Positions 17,981 to 27,638 are shown, numbered from the stretch's first letter. The stretch: 64,000 bases of DNA from Psychrobacter sp. FDAARGOS_221 (GCF_002313155.2 NZ_NWFK02000001.1:186001-250000), one strand, 5' to 3'. The notes: generated from the letters alone by a model not told the origin. A program made the numbers and translations.

Positions 17981-19000
17981 ATGCAAGTATCTAACAGTTA
18001 TGACTATCAATCCAATGCCGCTACCCGCGATGCGCCGTGGGTACGTGCCTTATTCATTGGTATTGCCTCACTGTTTATGTTTCTTATGCTGGTCATTCCG
18101 CTGTTTGCGGTATTCTACGAGGCATTTAAGGGCGGCTGGGAGCTGTATCTAGCGGCTTTAATTGAACCTGAAGCATTAGCTGCTATTAAGTTAACGTTGA
18201 TTACTGCGGCTATCGTATTACCGATTAACATTGTAATGGGTGTGGCCATTGCTTGGTTGGTGACGCGTTATCAGTTTAAAGGTAAGCAATTAGTCACTAC
18301 TTTATTGGACTTGCCGTTCTCAGTATCACCAGTAGTAGCTGGTTTGATGTTCGTGATGCTGTTTGGTCTCAACTCAACCATGGGCGGATGGCTTGAGTCG
18401 ATGGGTTTCCAGGTGATTTACGCCGTACCTGGTATTGTATTGGCTACCTTGTTTGTGACCTTTCCGTTTATTGCCCGTGAACTGATTCCTTTGATGCAGT
18501 CACAAGGTGACAGTGAAGAGCAAGCAGCTTTAACTTTGGGTGCGTCAGGTTGGCAGGTGTTTTGGCATATTACGCTACCAAACATTAAGTGGGCGCTGTT
18601 ATATGGCATCATCTTAACCAATGCGCGCGCCATGGGTGAGTTTGGCGCAGTAAGTGTGGTATCGGGTCATATCCGTGGCGAGACCAATACCATGCCGCTA
18701 TTGGTTGAGATTGCTTACAATGAATATAACTTTACTGCGGCTTTTGCTTTATCAAGTTTGCTGGCAGCACTGGCACTGTTAACCTTATTGGTGCAGCAAG
18801 TGATGACCAAGCTACAAACACGCAAATATGCTAAGTCTGATCATAGAGAAGCGATTACGGCACCGGCTTTGGTAGTGACTCATACAGACAGCGCTGATCA
18901 TAACGACGAGCATAGCGACAGCAGTGAAGATGTGAGTAACAGTAAAGCTACTGATAGTGCCAAACAAGCAGAATTGAAAAAAGCAGATATTAAGCCTTAG
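17981..19000 (+). CDS. cysW: Sulfate ABC transporter permease CysW
   Basis: A 339-residue permease partner of CysT with the EAA-type loop EEQAALTLGASGWQVFWHITLPNIKWALL and the ARAMGEFGAVSVVSGHIRG motif typical of CysW. After the last membrane segment (about residue 285) it carries a hydrophilic tail of about 50 residues (SDHREAITAPAL, HTDSADHNDEHSDSSED), longer than in the E. coli protein (291 residues), rich in Asp/Ser/His; its role is unknown. Followed 84 bp later by cysA. Confidence 0.95.
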   Translation: MQVSNSYDYQSNAATRDAPWVRALFIGIASLFMFLMLVIPLFAVFYEAFKGGWELYLAALIEPEALAAIKLTLITAAIVLPINIVMGVAIAWLVTRYQFKGKQLVTTLLDLPFSVSPVVAGLMFVMLFGLNSTMGGWLESMGFQVIYAVPGIVLATLFVTFPFIARELIPLMQSQGDSEEQAALTLGASGWQVFWHITLPNIKWALLYGIILTNARAMGEFGAVSVVSGHIRGETNTMPLLVEIAYNEYNFTAAFALSSLLAALALLTLLVQQVMTKLQTRKYAKSDHREAITAPALVVTHTDSADHNDEHSDSSEDVSNSKATDSAKQAELKKADIKP

Positions 19001-19084
19001 CGTAATAAAGAGTCCAATAGAGCTAACCTTGCGCCTTATGATTTTGGCAAGTGCAACGACATTAAATAAAATAAGAGTGATAAC

Positions 19085-19807
19085 ATGAGCATAGATATTC
19101 AAAACGTCCACAAAAGCTTTGGTAACTTTGTTGCGCTAAAAGACATTTCGTTGAGCGTGCCTACTGGTAAATTAACCACGTTACTCGGCCCATCAGGTTG
19201 TGGTAAAACCACATTACTGCGTATTATCGCCGGTCTTGAATATGCTGATAGTGGACGCATCTTATTTGATGGTCTAGATGTGACGGATACACCCGTTCAA
19301 AAGCGTCATATTGGCTTTATGTTCCAGCATTATGCGCTGTTCCGTCACAAGACCATCAGTGAGAATATTGCATTTGGTCTAAAGCTATTGCCAAAAGACA
19401 AACGCCCGTCAAATGAGGCGATTAAAAAGCGCGTGACACACTTACTGGAGTTGGTACAGTTGCCGACATTGGCCAATGCTTATCCGCATCAGTTATCTGG
19501 CGGTCAGCGTCAACGTATTGCATTAGCGCGTGCATTAGCGGTAGAACCTAAGCTGTTATTATTAGATGAGCCATTTGGTGCGTTAGATGCTAAGGTACGT
19601 AAAGAGCTGCGTACTTGGCTGAAGAACATTCATCATGAGCTAGGTGTGACCAGTATTATGGTTACCCATGACCAAGAAGAAGCTCGTGATGTATCTGATG
19701 AGATTGTGGTTATGAATCACGGTTCGGTTGAACAAATTGGTACCCCTGAAGCGTTAATCGCCAGTCCTGCCAATAAGTTTGTGGCTGACTTTTTGGACTT
19801 GGTTTAA
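19085..19807 (+). CDS. cysA: Sulfate ABC transporter ATP-binding protein CysA (short form)
   Basis: A 240-residue ATPase with Walker A GPSGCGKT (about 37-44), Q-loop FMFQHYALF, signature LSGGQRQR (about 139), Walker [13 protein letters not shown] and switch VTHDQEEA. It energises CysTW. E. coli CysA has about 365 residues; this one stops right after the ATPase domain (FVADFLDLV), so the C-terminal TOBE-like regulatory domain is absent. No continuing frame was noticed after the stop and a terminator follows, so this looks native and not a frameshift. Regulation through the C-terminal domain would be lost. Confidence 0.93.
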   Translation: MSIDIQNVHKSFGNFVALKDISLSVPTGKLTTLLGPSGCGKTTLLRIIAGLEYADSGRILFDGLDVTDTPVQKRHIGFMFQHYALFRHKTISENIAFGLKLLPKDKRPSNEAIKKRVTHLLELVQLPTLANAYPHQLSGGQRQRIALARALAVEPKLLLLDEPFGALDAKVRKELRTWLKNIHHELGVTSIMVTHDQEEARDVSDEIVVMNHGSVEQIGTPEALIASPANKFVADFLDLV

Positions 19808-19880
19808 TAGCTAGATAGCTGTCTGTACAGTGATTTCATAATAAGCTTTTTTATATTAAACGATGAATAAATGACAATAA

Positions 19881-19916
19881 AAAAGAGCGGCAAATTTAAT
19901 ATTTGCCGCTCTTTTT
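19881..19916 (+). terminator. cysTWA terminator
   Basis: AAAAGAGCGGCAAAT-TTAAT-ATTTGCCGCTCTTTT, perfect 15-bp stem with T-run; it may also end the convergent universal stress gene on the minus strand. Confidence 0.85.
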
Positions 19917-19969
19917 ACATCTACTGCTTTCTATAACTGTTTCTAGCTTAATTATTAACTCTTATCAGG

Positions 19970-20896
19970 CTATCTAAGTAGAATGACGGGCGCAGTGGTA
20001 TTGGCTAATAGCTTAGTGGTCGTGCTACCCACAAAGAATTGACGCCATTTTGAATGACCATAAGCACCGATAACAAAGAAGCTGATGTCATGTTGGCGAC
20101 GAAAGGCAGTTAACGCTGCGACCACGTCTTTATGACCGGCAGCCTTGCTTTCAATAATATGGGCGCTGACATTGAGACCGGCATCTTGCATTTGCTGCTG
20201 TGCTTTATACAACGCATTTTCATACTGACTGTCTTGATGATCAACCATGACGATATGACCTTGCAATGATTTTGCCATTTCGTTTTCACAGATAAGCTGT
20301 ACTGCCTTTTTAGCCGTCGGGCTACCATCGAAGGCCAGCATGTATGAATCAGGAGTTTCAAACGCATCTGAGCACACCATGATTGGCCGATCGACAGCGC
20401 GTACTACGCTTTCAATCTGGCTACCAATATTGACTCGATCGTTCTGATGATCTTGACCGCGTCTACCTAGGATAATAACGCGGGTATCGTGAACAAAATG
20501 TTCAATAGCAGGCAATAGCTTACCACGGCGCAATAAGGTATGAACCTCAGGCACCTGTTGTGCGTTTTCATTGCTGCTGATTACAGCTAGGTTTTTCTCA
20601 ATATGCTGCTTGGCGTCTTTAACCAAGGCTTCACCGTGTTGATTGGCAATACGTGAGGTTTGCTCGTCTAATTGAGCTAGCTCATTTAATAAGTGTTTAC
20701 GGCTGTCCATACCAATGGCGCCACTTAAGTCATGGCGGTTTGACTTGGGAACATCAATGACATGCAATAGGGAGATGGGTAGATTTAACTGACTGCCATA
20801 CCAAGTGGCATAATCGCATACTGACTCGGTGACATTTGACCCGTCAATACAAGCAAGAATGTGAGGGTTGCCCGATGCTGTTTTTCTAATGGCCAT
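19970..20896 (-). CDS. Tandem-domain universal stress protein
   Basis: A 308-residue cytoplasmic protein made of two UspA domains (about 8-155 and 167-305). The second ends in GAYGHSKWRQFFVGSTT, which fits the ATP-binding G-2x-G-9x-G(S/T) motif; the first has the near-match GRRGQDHQNDRVNIGS with ten residues in the spacer, so nucleotide binding there is less sure. This E. coli UspE-like layout is associated with stress survival. It is divergent from arsB and ends near the sulfate transporter terminator, with no operon partner. Ligand and trigger unknown. Confidence 0.88.
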   Translation of the reverse strand: MAIRKTASGNPHILACIDGSNVTESVCDYATWYGSQLNLPISLLHVIDVPKSNRHDLSGAIGMDSRKHLLNELAQLDEQTSRIANQHGEALVKDAKQHIEKNLAVISSNENAQQVPEVHTLLRRGKLLPAIEHFVHDTRVIILGRRGQDHQNDRVNIGSQIESVVRAVDRPIMVCSDAFETPDSYMLAFDGSPTAKKAVQLICENEMAKSLQGHIVMVDHQDSQYENALYKAQQQMQDAGLNVSAHIIESKAAGHKDVVAALTAFRRQHDISFFVIGAYGHSKWRQFFVGSTTTKLLANTTAPVILLR

Positions 20897-21006
20897 AATA
20901 GATTCCTATTGGTTGTATCAATATATTTTGTCATCTAAAGTATGGTAGCATACCCACTGTTTTAAACCTATCTTGGCTTGAGCTAAAGGCTGTTTTTGAT
21001 GGGATT

Positions 21007-21066
21007 ATGATTGACTTTATTGACTCACTTATTAACGTTAACAATCCATTGGTAATGCTATGCTAA
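21007..21066 (+). CDS. Possible 19-residue leader peptide overlapping arsB start
   Basis: An ORF from ATG 21007 to TAA 21066 encodes 19 residues (begins [11 protein letters not shown]). Its stop codon overlaps the arsB start codon region by 7 bp (ATGCTAA), an arrangement used for translational coupling. The arsB ATG itself has little Shine-Dalgarno signal. Not proven; it may be chance. Confidence 0.25.
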   Translation: MIDFIDSLINVNNPLVMLC

Positions 21067-22379
21067 TTGCTGCTTTGATTTTTATTATCACCCTTGTTTT
21101 AGTCATTTGGCAGCCACGTAATCTGGGTATAGGTGTCAGCGCCACATTTGGTGCCATGTTAGCGTTATTGGCTGGCGTGATTCAGCTGAGTGATATTCCT
21201 GTTGTATGGGATATTGTATGGAACGCAACCTTTGCCTTTATTGCCATTATCATTATCAGCTTATTGTTAGATCAGGCCGGGTTCTTTGAATGGATTGCAC
21301 TGCATGTGGCTCGCTTAGGCGGTGGCAACGCTAAGCTGCTATTTGTTCTAATTGTGTTGTTGGGAGCCGTTGTTGCCGCCTTGTTTGCAAATGATGGTGC
21401 TGCACTGATTCTAACGCCGATTGTCATTGCGATGCTATTAAAGATGCGGGTGTCTGCAGCGACCACTTTGGCCTTTATTATGGCGGCAGGTTTTATTGCA
21501 GATACAGCCAGTTTGCCGTTGGTGGTGTCCAACTTAGTTAACATTGTATCGGCTGATTTTTTTAACATCTCCTTTGATCGTTATGCCCAAGTTATGTTAC
21601 CGGTGAACCTAGTGTCTGTTATTAGCTCACTGGTGGTACTGTATGTGTTTTATCGCCGTGATATTCCCAATAATTATGATGTGAAAAGCTTACCTACTCC
21701 CCATACCGCCATTAAAGATACGATGACCTTTTATATGGGCTGGCTAGTATTGGCTGCATTACTGGCCGGATTCTTTATATTAGAGCCGATGGGTATTCCT
21801 ATTAGTGCTATTGCAGGGGTTGGTGCGGCAGTGTTGTTATTGACCGCATTGATCAATAAAAAGCTGTCTGTTAATCAAGTGATTAAGGATGCGCCTTGGC
21901 AAGTGGTGGTGTTTTCTTTGGGCATGTACTTAGTGGTTTATGGGCTTAAAAATGAGGGTTTAACCTTGTATTTGACCCAAGGCTTAACCTATTTAGCAGA
22001 GCAAGGTATTTGGGCTGCGACGATAGGTACAGGCTTTATGTCCGCTGGCTTGTCCTCTGTTATGAATAATATGCCGACTGTGTTGATACAATCATTGGCC
22101 ATTGCTGACATCGACCAAGCAGGGCTTACTCAGACAGGCAGTCAGCAGGCAGAGTTGATTCAACAAGCCATGGTATATGCCAATGTGATCGGCTCTGATC
22201 TTGGTCCAAAAATTACGCCTATTGGCTCATTGGCCACTTTGTTATGGCTACATGTGTTGGCGACAAAAGACGTAGTTATCAGTTGGGGCTATTATTTCAA
22301 AGTGGGTGTGATATTGACTGTGCCGGTATTATTAGCCACGCTAACCGCTTTGGCGCTGTGGCTACCTATTGTAAGTTAA
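21060..22379 (+). CDS. arsB: Arsenite/antimonite efflux pump ArsB
   Basis: A 439-residue membrane transporter highly like E. coli ArsB along its whole length: [77 protein letters not shown], and NNMPTVL followed by [21 protein letters not shown]. Around 11-12 helices. It exports arsenite produced by the arsenate reductase encoded at 23119. No arsA or arsR is present nearby. The start codon lacks a strong ribosome binding site and overlaps a possible leader ORF. Confidence 0.95.
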   Translation: MLIAALIFIITLVLVIWQPRNLGIGVSATFGAMLALLAGVIQLSDIPVVWDIVWNATFAFIAIIIISLLLDQAGFFEWIALHVARLGGGNAKLLFVLIVLLGAVVAALFANDGAALILTPIVIAMLLKMRVSAATTLAFIMAAGFIADTASLPLVVSNLVNIVSADFFNISFDRYAQVMLPVNLVSVISSLVVLYVFYRRDIPNNYDVKSLPTPHTAIKDTMTFYMGWLVLAALLAGFFILEPMGIPISAIAGVGAAVLLLTALINKKLSVNQVIKDAPWQVVVFSLGMYLVVYGLKNEGLTLYLTQGLTYLAEQGIWAATIGTGFMSAGLSSVMNNMPTVLIQSLAIADIDQAGLTQTGSQQAELIQQAMVYANVIGSDLGPKITPIGSLATLLWLHVLATKDVVISWGYYFKVGVILTVPVLLATLTALALWLPIVS

Positions 22380-22485
22380 TAGGTAAGTCGCTTAACAGAT
22401 TAGTAACCATATAAATTAGTAACTTTATTTATTGCTGTATTTACCTAACAAGCCATCTGTTATTCGTAAAAAAGGATCTTCAACA

Positions 22486-22971
22486 ATGACTCGAATCAAA
22501 CAATATACTCGCAATCTATTAATCAGCTTGCCTGTTGCAATGACTGCTGTATTTTCTGCCACTGTCGCTAGTGCAGAATATGAAGCCGAGAAATTAGAAA
22601 CTATCAAAGAGATGTATGAGATAGCAAAAACATCAGAGGTCGGCGGGGCAGAGGTATATGCTAACTATGCCAGCGATAGCTTAATGCAAGCGTTTGAGAT
22701 GTTTAATGACTCTTTTAACGAAACCGGTCAATTGTGTAATGAAGGTATGGACACCATGTGGCTGTCACAGGATGCAGACTATAGTGTGCCCCTTGAGTTT
22801 GACTTAGAGGGCGAGCATATGGTCAAAGTAACCGTCGGCGACTTGGGTGTGGTCAATTACAAAATGGTCTGTAGCGAGCTTGGCTGTGCGATTGATGATG
22901 TCTTTACCCAGCAACAAGAAGGCGAGTCACTGACCTCGTTAAAGCGCTATTTGCTTAGAGCGTGTCGCTAG
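22486..22971 (+). CDS. Hypothetical periplasmic protein in ars region
   Basis: A 161-residue protein with a Sec signal peptide cleaved after VASA (about residue 34). The start is ATG 22486, preceded by AAAAAAGGAT; the longer frame from 22432 runs through the ribosome binding site. The mature part is acidic and has four cysteines (LCNEGMD, MVCSELGCAIDD, LLRACR), suggesting disulfides. No family recognised. It lies between arsB and the arsenate reductase gene, 106 bp after arsB, so an arsenic-related role is possible but not shown. Confidence 0.6.
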   Translation: MTRIKQYTRNLLISLPVAMTAVFSATVASAEYEAEKLETIKEMYEIAKTSEVGGAEVYANYASDSLMQAFEMFNDSFNETGQLCNEGMDTMWLSQDADYSVPLEFDLEGEHMVKVTVGDLGVVNYKMVCSELGCAIDDVFTQQQEGESLTSLKRYLLRACR

Positions 22972-23067
22972 TTGCCTGCATTAAAACGTATTGGTGTATA
23001 TCATAATACAGTCAGATATTCACGTATAGCCATATAACAGCATTCAATAATATCAGAGTAATTAACA

Positions 23068-23081
23068 AAATAGCCTAAGCA
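23068..23081 (+). promoter_or_regulatory. 14-mer AAATAGCCTAAGCA, copy 2 (upstream of arsC)
   Basis: Exact copy of the 14-mer, 37 bp before the arsenate reductase ATG. Only AT-rich sequence surrounds it. Confidence 0.5.
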
Positions 23082-23118
23082 ATTAAAACTAACTACAATT
23101 CAAATAATAAGAATCCTC

Positions 23119-23625
23119 ATGACCCCTTTAAAAATACTTTATATTTGCACCCATAATCGCTGTCGCAGTGCTTTATCCGAGGCGATAACCAATCAGAACG
23201 GCATTCGTAATAACCAACAGCGTTTGATTGCAAAAAGTGCAGGCAGTGCGCCGGCAGGGCAGGTACACCCTTTAACCCTGAAGTATCTACAGCAGGCAGG
23301 ATACAGCGTAGAAGGGCTCACCAGCAATTCATGGGAAGATAAGGAGTACCTAGCCGGTTTTGAACCTGATCTTTTAATTACGGTCTGTGATAATGCGGCT
23401 GGAGAGAGTTGTCCTGTGTGGTTAGGACAGTTACCTAACTTAACCAAGCTGCACTGGGGACTAAAAGACCCTTCCAAAGATACACAAGATGAGGTTCAAA
23501 CACAGCAAAACTTTGAACACTGTATAGCTATTATTGAGCAGCGGGTTGAGCAGTTATTGCAAATAGCAGAAATGGATGAGCCAAATCGCCGGCAGGCATT
23601 GAAAGATTTAGTAAGTAATAATTAA
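23119..23625 (+). CDS. arsC: Arsenate reductase, LMW protein tyrosine phosphatase type
   Basis: A 168-residue enzyme of the low-molecular-weight phosphatase family. The P-loop CTHNRCRS (C10-x5-R16) sits at the N-terminus, and two further cysteines appear in TVCDNAAGESCPVW (about 92 and 99), the layout of thioredoxin-coupled ArsC (pI258-like), which reduces arsenate to arsenite through a cysteine relay. The DPS motif (LKDPSKDT) supplies the general acid Asp. It is preceded by an exact copy of the 14-mer, and followed by arsH 81 bp on. A protein tyrosine phosphatase role is less likely given the context. Confidence 0.88.
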   Translation: MTPLKILYICTHNRCRSALSEAITNQNGIRNNQQRLIAKSAGSAPAGQVHPLTLKYLQQAGYSVEGLTSNSWEDKEYLAGFEPDLLITVCDNAAGESCPVWLGQLPNLTKLHWGLKDPSKDTQDEVQTQQNFEHCIAIIEQRVEQLLQIAEMDEPNRRQALKDLVSNN

Positions 23626-23627
23626 TA

Positions 23628-23641
23628 AAATAGCCTAAGCA
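23628..23641 (+). promoter_or_regulatory. 14-mer AAATAGCCTAAGCA, copy 3 (upstream of arsH)
   Basis: Exact copy immediately after the arsC stop codon and 65 bp before the arsH ATG; a TAAAAT that could be a -10 box overlaps its left edge. Confidence 0.5.
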
Positions 23642-23706
23642 AATAAGTTTATCCACTTTAGTCTTTTATCAACTTTTCAAATTATTAGTAAATACGAAGA
23701 TATCTT

Positions 23707-24459
23707 ATGACAACCAACAATATTGATCTATCCGACCTACCAAACATCGAACAACTACAGTTTAAAGTACCGTCTATCGAGGACTTTAAAGCGCCACATT
23801 CGACGCATGCCCCCAAGTTTGTGTTGTTATACGGGTCATTGCGTGAAGTGTCTTATAGCCGATTATTGGTAGAGGAGTGTGCGCGCATCTTGACTGCTAT
23901 GGGTGCTGAAGTAAAAATCTTTAATCCAACAGGGCTGCCTTTGCCAGATAGTGAAGATGTGAGCCATCCAAAAGTTGCTGAGTTGCGCGATCTGGTGCAG
24001 TGGTGTGAGGGGATGGTCTGGTGCTCACCTGAGCGCCATGGCGCAATGACCGGTATTATGAAGTCGCAGATAGACTGGATACCTTTATCGGTTGGGGCAG
24101 TGCGTCCTACGCAGGGTAAGACGCTGGCAGTGATGCAAGTGAATGGCGGTTCACAATCGTTCAATACAGTTAATCAATTACGTATTTTAGGGCGTTGGAT
24201 GCGTATGCTAACCATTCCTAATCAGTCTTCAGTGCCTAAAGCCTTCTTAGAATTCGAAGATTGGGTAGATGACCAAGGCAATACTGTAAAACGTATGAAG
24301 CCATCTGGGTTTTATCTACGTGTCGTTGATGTGCTCGAAGAGCTGGTTCGCTTTACCTTGCTAACCCGTGATAATGCAGAGTATTTGGTCGATAGATATT
24401 CAGAGCGGGTTGAGAGTGCTGAGGAGTTGATGAAACGGGTCAATCAAAGAGCGATGTAG
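23707..24459 (+). CDS. arsH: Organoarsenical oxidase / NADPH-FMN reductase ArsH
   Basis: A 250-residue flavodoxin-fold protein of the ArsH family. The FMN phosphate loop [13 protein letters not shown] (about 42-54), the [21 protein letters not shown] core and the [19 protein letters not shown] segment are characteristic. ArsH oxidises trivalent methyl- and aryl-arsenicals to less toxic pentavalent forms using NADPH/O2. It closes the arsB...arsC-arsH group and has its own upstream copy of the 14-mer, so it may be separately transcribed. Confidence 0.93.
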   Translation: MTTNNIDLSDLPNIEQLQFKVPSIEDFKAPHSTHAPKFVLLYGSLREVSYSRLLVEECARILTAMGAEVKIFNPTGLPLPDSEDVSHPKVAELRDLVQWCEGMVWCSPERHGAMTGIMKSQIDWIPLSVGAVRPTQGKTLAVMQVNGGSQSFNTVNQLRILGRWMRMLTIPNQSSVPKAFLEFEDWVDDQGNTVKRMKPSGFYLRVVDVLEELVRFTLLTRDNAEYLVDRYSERVESAEELMKRVNQRAM

Positions 24460-24505
24460 AGTAGACCGCATCCGATTATAATTAATATCAATATATAGGT
24501 ATAAT

Positions 24506-24519
24506 AAATAGCCTAAGCA
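24506..24519 (+). promoter_or_regulatory. 14-mer AAATAGCCTAAGCA, copy 4 (upstream of lipoprotein gene)
   Basis: Exact copy, 115 bp before the lipoprotein start. GGTATAATA just before it could be a -10 element, placing the 14-mer at the 5' end of the transcript. Confidence 0.5.
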
Positions 24520-24633
24520 GTTAAAAGCAATACTCTGCTATCTAATCAGAATAATGATTAATTATAAATATATTGAATATCTAAAAGAAATCTTAGGCAA
24601 AATTTATGCCAATATTAACGGATTTTTATTGCT

Positions 24634-25368
24634 ATGACCCTTACTATCACCAAATCTGCAGCCGCTGCGACCGCAATATCAACTACTATCTTAATGAGTG
24701 GTTGTTTGTCGGTTGCAACCTTAGGCCAAGCCAATAAGACTCGATATAAAGACACTTATACCACAGTCGATAGTGATATCATCCGTCAAATGGGTGTTTT
24801 GAAAGCGTCTCAAGCGCAGTCAAAAGCTGACAGCCTAGTGTTATTGGGTGATACATATGCTTACGTGTTACATAAAGGCTCTGAACAGCTTAAAATGACC
24901 GCTAAATTGGATGCCAATTACTTACAATTTGAGAATCCAATTTATGTTAATCGAGCGCTAAATCATGCGGTGCGTAGTTTTTTGCAGTTTAATTATCAAA
25001 AGCCCAGTGATAACTATAGCCAGCAAGAGGTTCAAGTTTTAGATCAGTTTTGTCAGCGCAAAGAGGCGGATGATAAGCAGGGTAGTGCGCAGGGTGCTAA
25101 CCTTACAAAGCACTCCAATCAAGCTTATTTTCACTGCCAGATATATATCGATGGCACTATGTATCAAGCCCCCGAGAAGTTGTCGGCAAGCGTTAATTTA
25201 AAACAAGGTCAACCTATTGTGATTCGCCAAGTGGGCACTGAGCAATATAAAAGACGCGATAGCTTATTGGCTCTACCAATGACGGCTGTGGTTGATGTGG
25301 TGACGCTGCCTTTTCAAATGATAGGATTGGGTACAACCATGGCCGTGTTACAAGAGCCAACTGATTAA
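24634..25368 (+). CDS. Hypothetical lipoprotein, paralogue 1
   Basis: A 244-residue exported lipoprotein with lipobox LMSGC (Cys at residue 24). Residues ~47-80 (DSDIIRQMGVLKASQ, LVLLGDTYAYVL) and the C-terminal PMTAVVDVVTLPFQMIGLG match the next gene, so the two are tandem duplicates. Two cysteines in the mature part (QFCQRKEA, FHCQIYIDG) are placed alike in both. The hydrophobic C-terminus might contact a membrane. No known family. It follows arsH; a role in arsenic defence is not implied by sequence. Confidence 0.65.
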   Translation: MTLTITKSAAAATAISTTILMSGCLSVATLGQANKTRYKDTYTTVDSDIIRQMGVLKASQAQSKADSLVLLGDTYAYVLHKGSEQLKMTAKLDANYLQFENPIYVNRALNHAVRSFLQFNYQKPSDNYSQQEVQVLDQFCQRKEADDKQGSAQGANLTKHSNQAYFHCQIYIDGTMYQAPEKLSASVNLKQGQPIVIRQVGTEQYKRRDSLLALPMTAVVDVVTLPFQMIGLGTTMAVLQEPTD

Positions 25369-25431
25369 CTGAAGGCTTAATAAGCTTTTATCAATAAATC
25401 ATTGACCACTATAGCGAGAAACGGCTGATTA

Positions 25432-26154
25432 ATGAGCATCAAAACCTCTAAAACTAAAACAATGCTTACCACAGCGCTGGTATGTGCGGCTTTGCAGCTT
25501 TCGGGCTGTGTGTCTGCTTTAGATTCAATGCGTACGGCTACTCAAAAAGCGGTTTCTCCAAAAGTCTCGCATAGTGAATCGGATGTGATTCGTCAAATTG
25601 GTTATCCCACTCATCAAGGTGCGCGCCAAAAGGGCATGGTGCTGTTAGCCGATCAGCACAGTTACTTAATCTCTACCGGCGATGTTTTGTTAGAACAATT
25701 AACCCAGCTCAATCCTGAGAGCTTAAACATACAACACCCGGTTCAAATTCAAGCTTATCCTGATAATACGGTCACTATAAGCTTAAATTTCAGCTATAAC
25801 GTAGCCGGTCAAAGCCTGAATGCACCACAAAAACAGCTTATCGATAAACTTTGTCATACTGCAACAACGCCCTCTAATGACACATTAAATAATGTATCGG
25901 CTATTCACCAGTGTACGCTGCCATTAGAAGGCGGTATGTACCGTCCTGTTCAACCAAATACTAATGCAGCAACCCAATCTACTAGTGCAAACTTTTATCT
26001 GCAACAGGGATTACCTGCGCAAATAAACTATCTAAAAGCAAAACGTGCCAAGACTTCAGCTGAAATAGGGGTTATACCTGTTTCTGTCGTGGTTGATACG
26101 CTCACCATACCGCTACAGCTGTTGATTATTGGTAAGGCGTTTGATGGACTATAA
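25432..26154 (+). CDS. Hypothetical lipoprotein, paralogue 2
   Basis: A 240-residue lipoprotein with lipobox LSGC (Cys at residue 26). It repeats the pattern of the preceding gene: SDVIRQIGYP, MVLLADQHSYLI, KLCHTA and HQCTLPLEGGMY cysteines, and ending VVVDTLTIPLQLLIIG. The pair diverge strongly elsewhere, so the duplication is old. The gene starts 63 bp after its paralogue and ends at its own terminator, so both are probably cotranscribed. No function recognised. Confidence 0.65.
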   Translation: MSIKTSKTKTMLTTALVCAALQLSGCVSALDSMRTATQKAVSPKVSHSESDVIRQIGYPTHQGARQKGMVLLADQHSYLISTGDVLLEQLTQLNPESLNIQHPVQIQAYPDNTVTISLNFSYNVAGQSLNAPQKQLIDKLCHTATTPSNDTLNNVSAIHQCTLPLEGGMYRPVQPNTNAATQSTSANFYLQQGLPAQINYLKAKRAKTSAEIGVIPVSVVVDTLTIPLQLLIIGKAFDGL

Positions 26155-26184
26155 GCTTATAGGTTTGTTAAACGCTGAGACAAT

Positions 26185-26213
26185 AAAAAAGCCACTATCA
26201 AGTGGCTTTTTTT
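26185..26213 (+). terminator. Rho-independent terminator
   Basis: AAAAAAGCCACT-ATCA-AGTGGCTTTTTT followed by more T; ends the lipoprotein pair. Confidence 0.85.
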
Positions 26214-26367
26214 ATATTAAATACTTTTATTTAGCTTTGTTTACTGATCAGCTTTTCAATTAATACTTATCACTATTAAAGCATAATCTGGGCGTTAACC
26301 GCCGAACCAATAAATTTTCGATTCTTATCAATATACAATCATGACAGGTATGAGTATTATCAATAGG

Positions 26368-27521
26368 TTAAGCTGTGCCTAACACTGACTCAACCAAGGA
26401 TACCCAAACTTTAATGCCTATTTCTATCGCATCGTCATTGAAGTCATAAGCTGGGTTATGAAGTGGCTTCGATGGTTCGTTGCCATCAACGCCTAACCAA
26501 AAATAAGCGCCTTTTACCTGCTGGCTCATAAATGAAAAGTCTTCTGATGCCATAGAAGGCTCTACGCCTGTTTTCACATTGTCCGCGCCGACGACAGCAG
26601 TTGCTGCGTTTTTAATATCTAAATAAGCCTCACTGTTGTTGGTAGTAACTGGATAATGAATGTGATAGTCAATCTCTCCTGTGACACCATATAAAGGTGG
26701 TAGAGTAGTAACCATCTGAGCATATCTTGCATAGACTGACGGACATCTATATCAAAGCTGCGTACCGTACCTTTTAATACCGCATGATCTGGAATAACAT
26801 TAGTTGTATCGCCGCTGTTCATCTGAGTGACACTGATTACACCAGATTGCAGAGGAGATATTCGGCGCGAGATAATTGACTGGATATTGGTTATCAGCGC
26901 GGCACCTGCTGCAATAGGATCTGCGCCTTGGTGTGGCATAGCAGCATGCGTGCCTTTACCAGTTAAGGTAATTTCAAAGGTATCAAAAGATGCCATCATA
27001 GGGCCATCATTAACAGCAACTTGACCTACGGGTAACCCTGGCCAGTTGTGCAAGCCATAGACAGCATCCATTGGAAATTTATCAAACAAGCCATCTTCTA
27101 TCATTGCTTTGGCACCACCTAATACTTCTTCAGCTGGCTGAAAAATAAAATGAATAGTGCCATTAAAGTTTTTATTTTCACTAAGATATTTTGCCGTGCC
27201 TAATAAGATAGAGGTATGTCCATCGTGCCCACACGCATGCATACAGTTGTCATGTGTTGACTTATATTCAACATCGGTTTGCTCTGCAATCGGTAACGCA
27301 TCAATATCGGCTCTAATGCCTATGGTTGGCCCCTCACCATTTTTTAATGTACCTACAACGCCGGTAACACCTAAACCTTGATGTACTTCAATGCCAAAGG
27401 CGGTTAATTTATCGACTATAAAGGATGAGGTTTTGAATTCTTTAAATCCCAACTCTGGCTCACTGTGTATCTGTTTTCGCCATTGTTTGGTTTCGTTTAA
27501 TAACTGCGAGCTGATAGACAC
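26368..27521 (-). pseudogene. M20 amidohydrolase (hippurate/N-acyl amino acid hydrolase-like), frameshifted
   Basis: The first frame (27521 down to about 26715) encodes the catalytic domain with IGIRADIDALPIAEQ, HACGHDGHTSILLGTAKYL (zinc ligands) and PAEEVLGGAKAMIEDG (Glu pair). The second frame (26715 to 26368) holds the C-terminal part (VTGEIDYHIHYPVT, EPSMASEDFSFMSQ, LHNPAYDFNDDAIEIG). A single-base loss near 26705-26716 joins them: ATG CTC AGA TGG runs into the wrong frame where CAG ATG GTT is expected. Either a real disruption or a sequencing error. An intact enzyme would cleave N-acyl amino acids. All recognised motifs on both sides are conserved, so decay is recent. Confidence 0.85.
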
Positions 27522-27638
27522 TGATAGTCTCCGTTAAATACGATATGATCAATAAGTAATAAACAATGGCTTACTTTAAGCAGCCTGCCAGCTAAAATCA
27601 AATAATGTGATTTACATTGGTAAAAATATTAGGCAATA

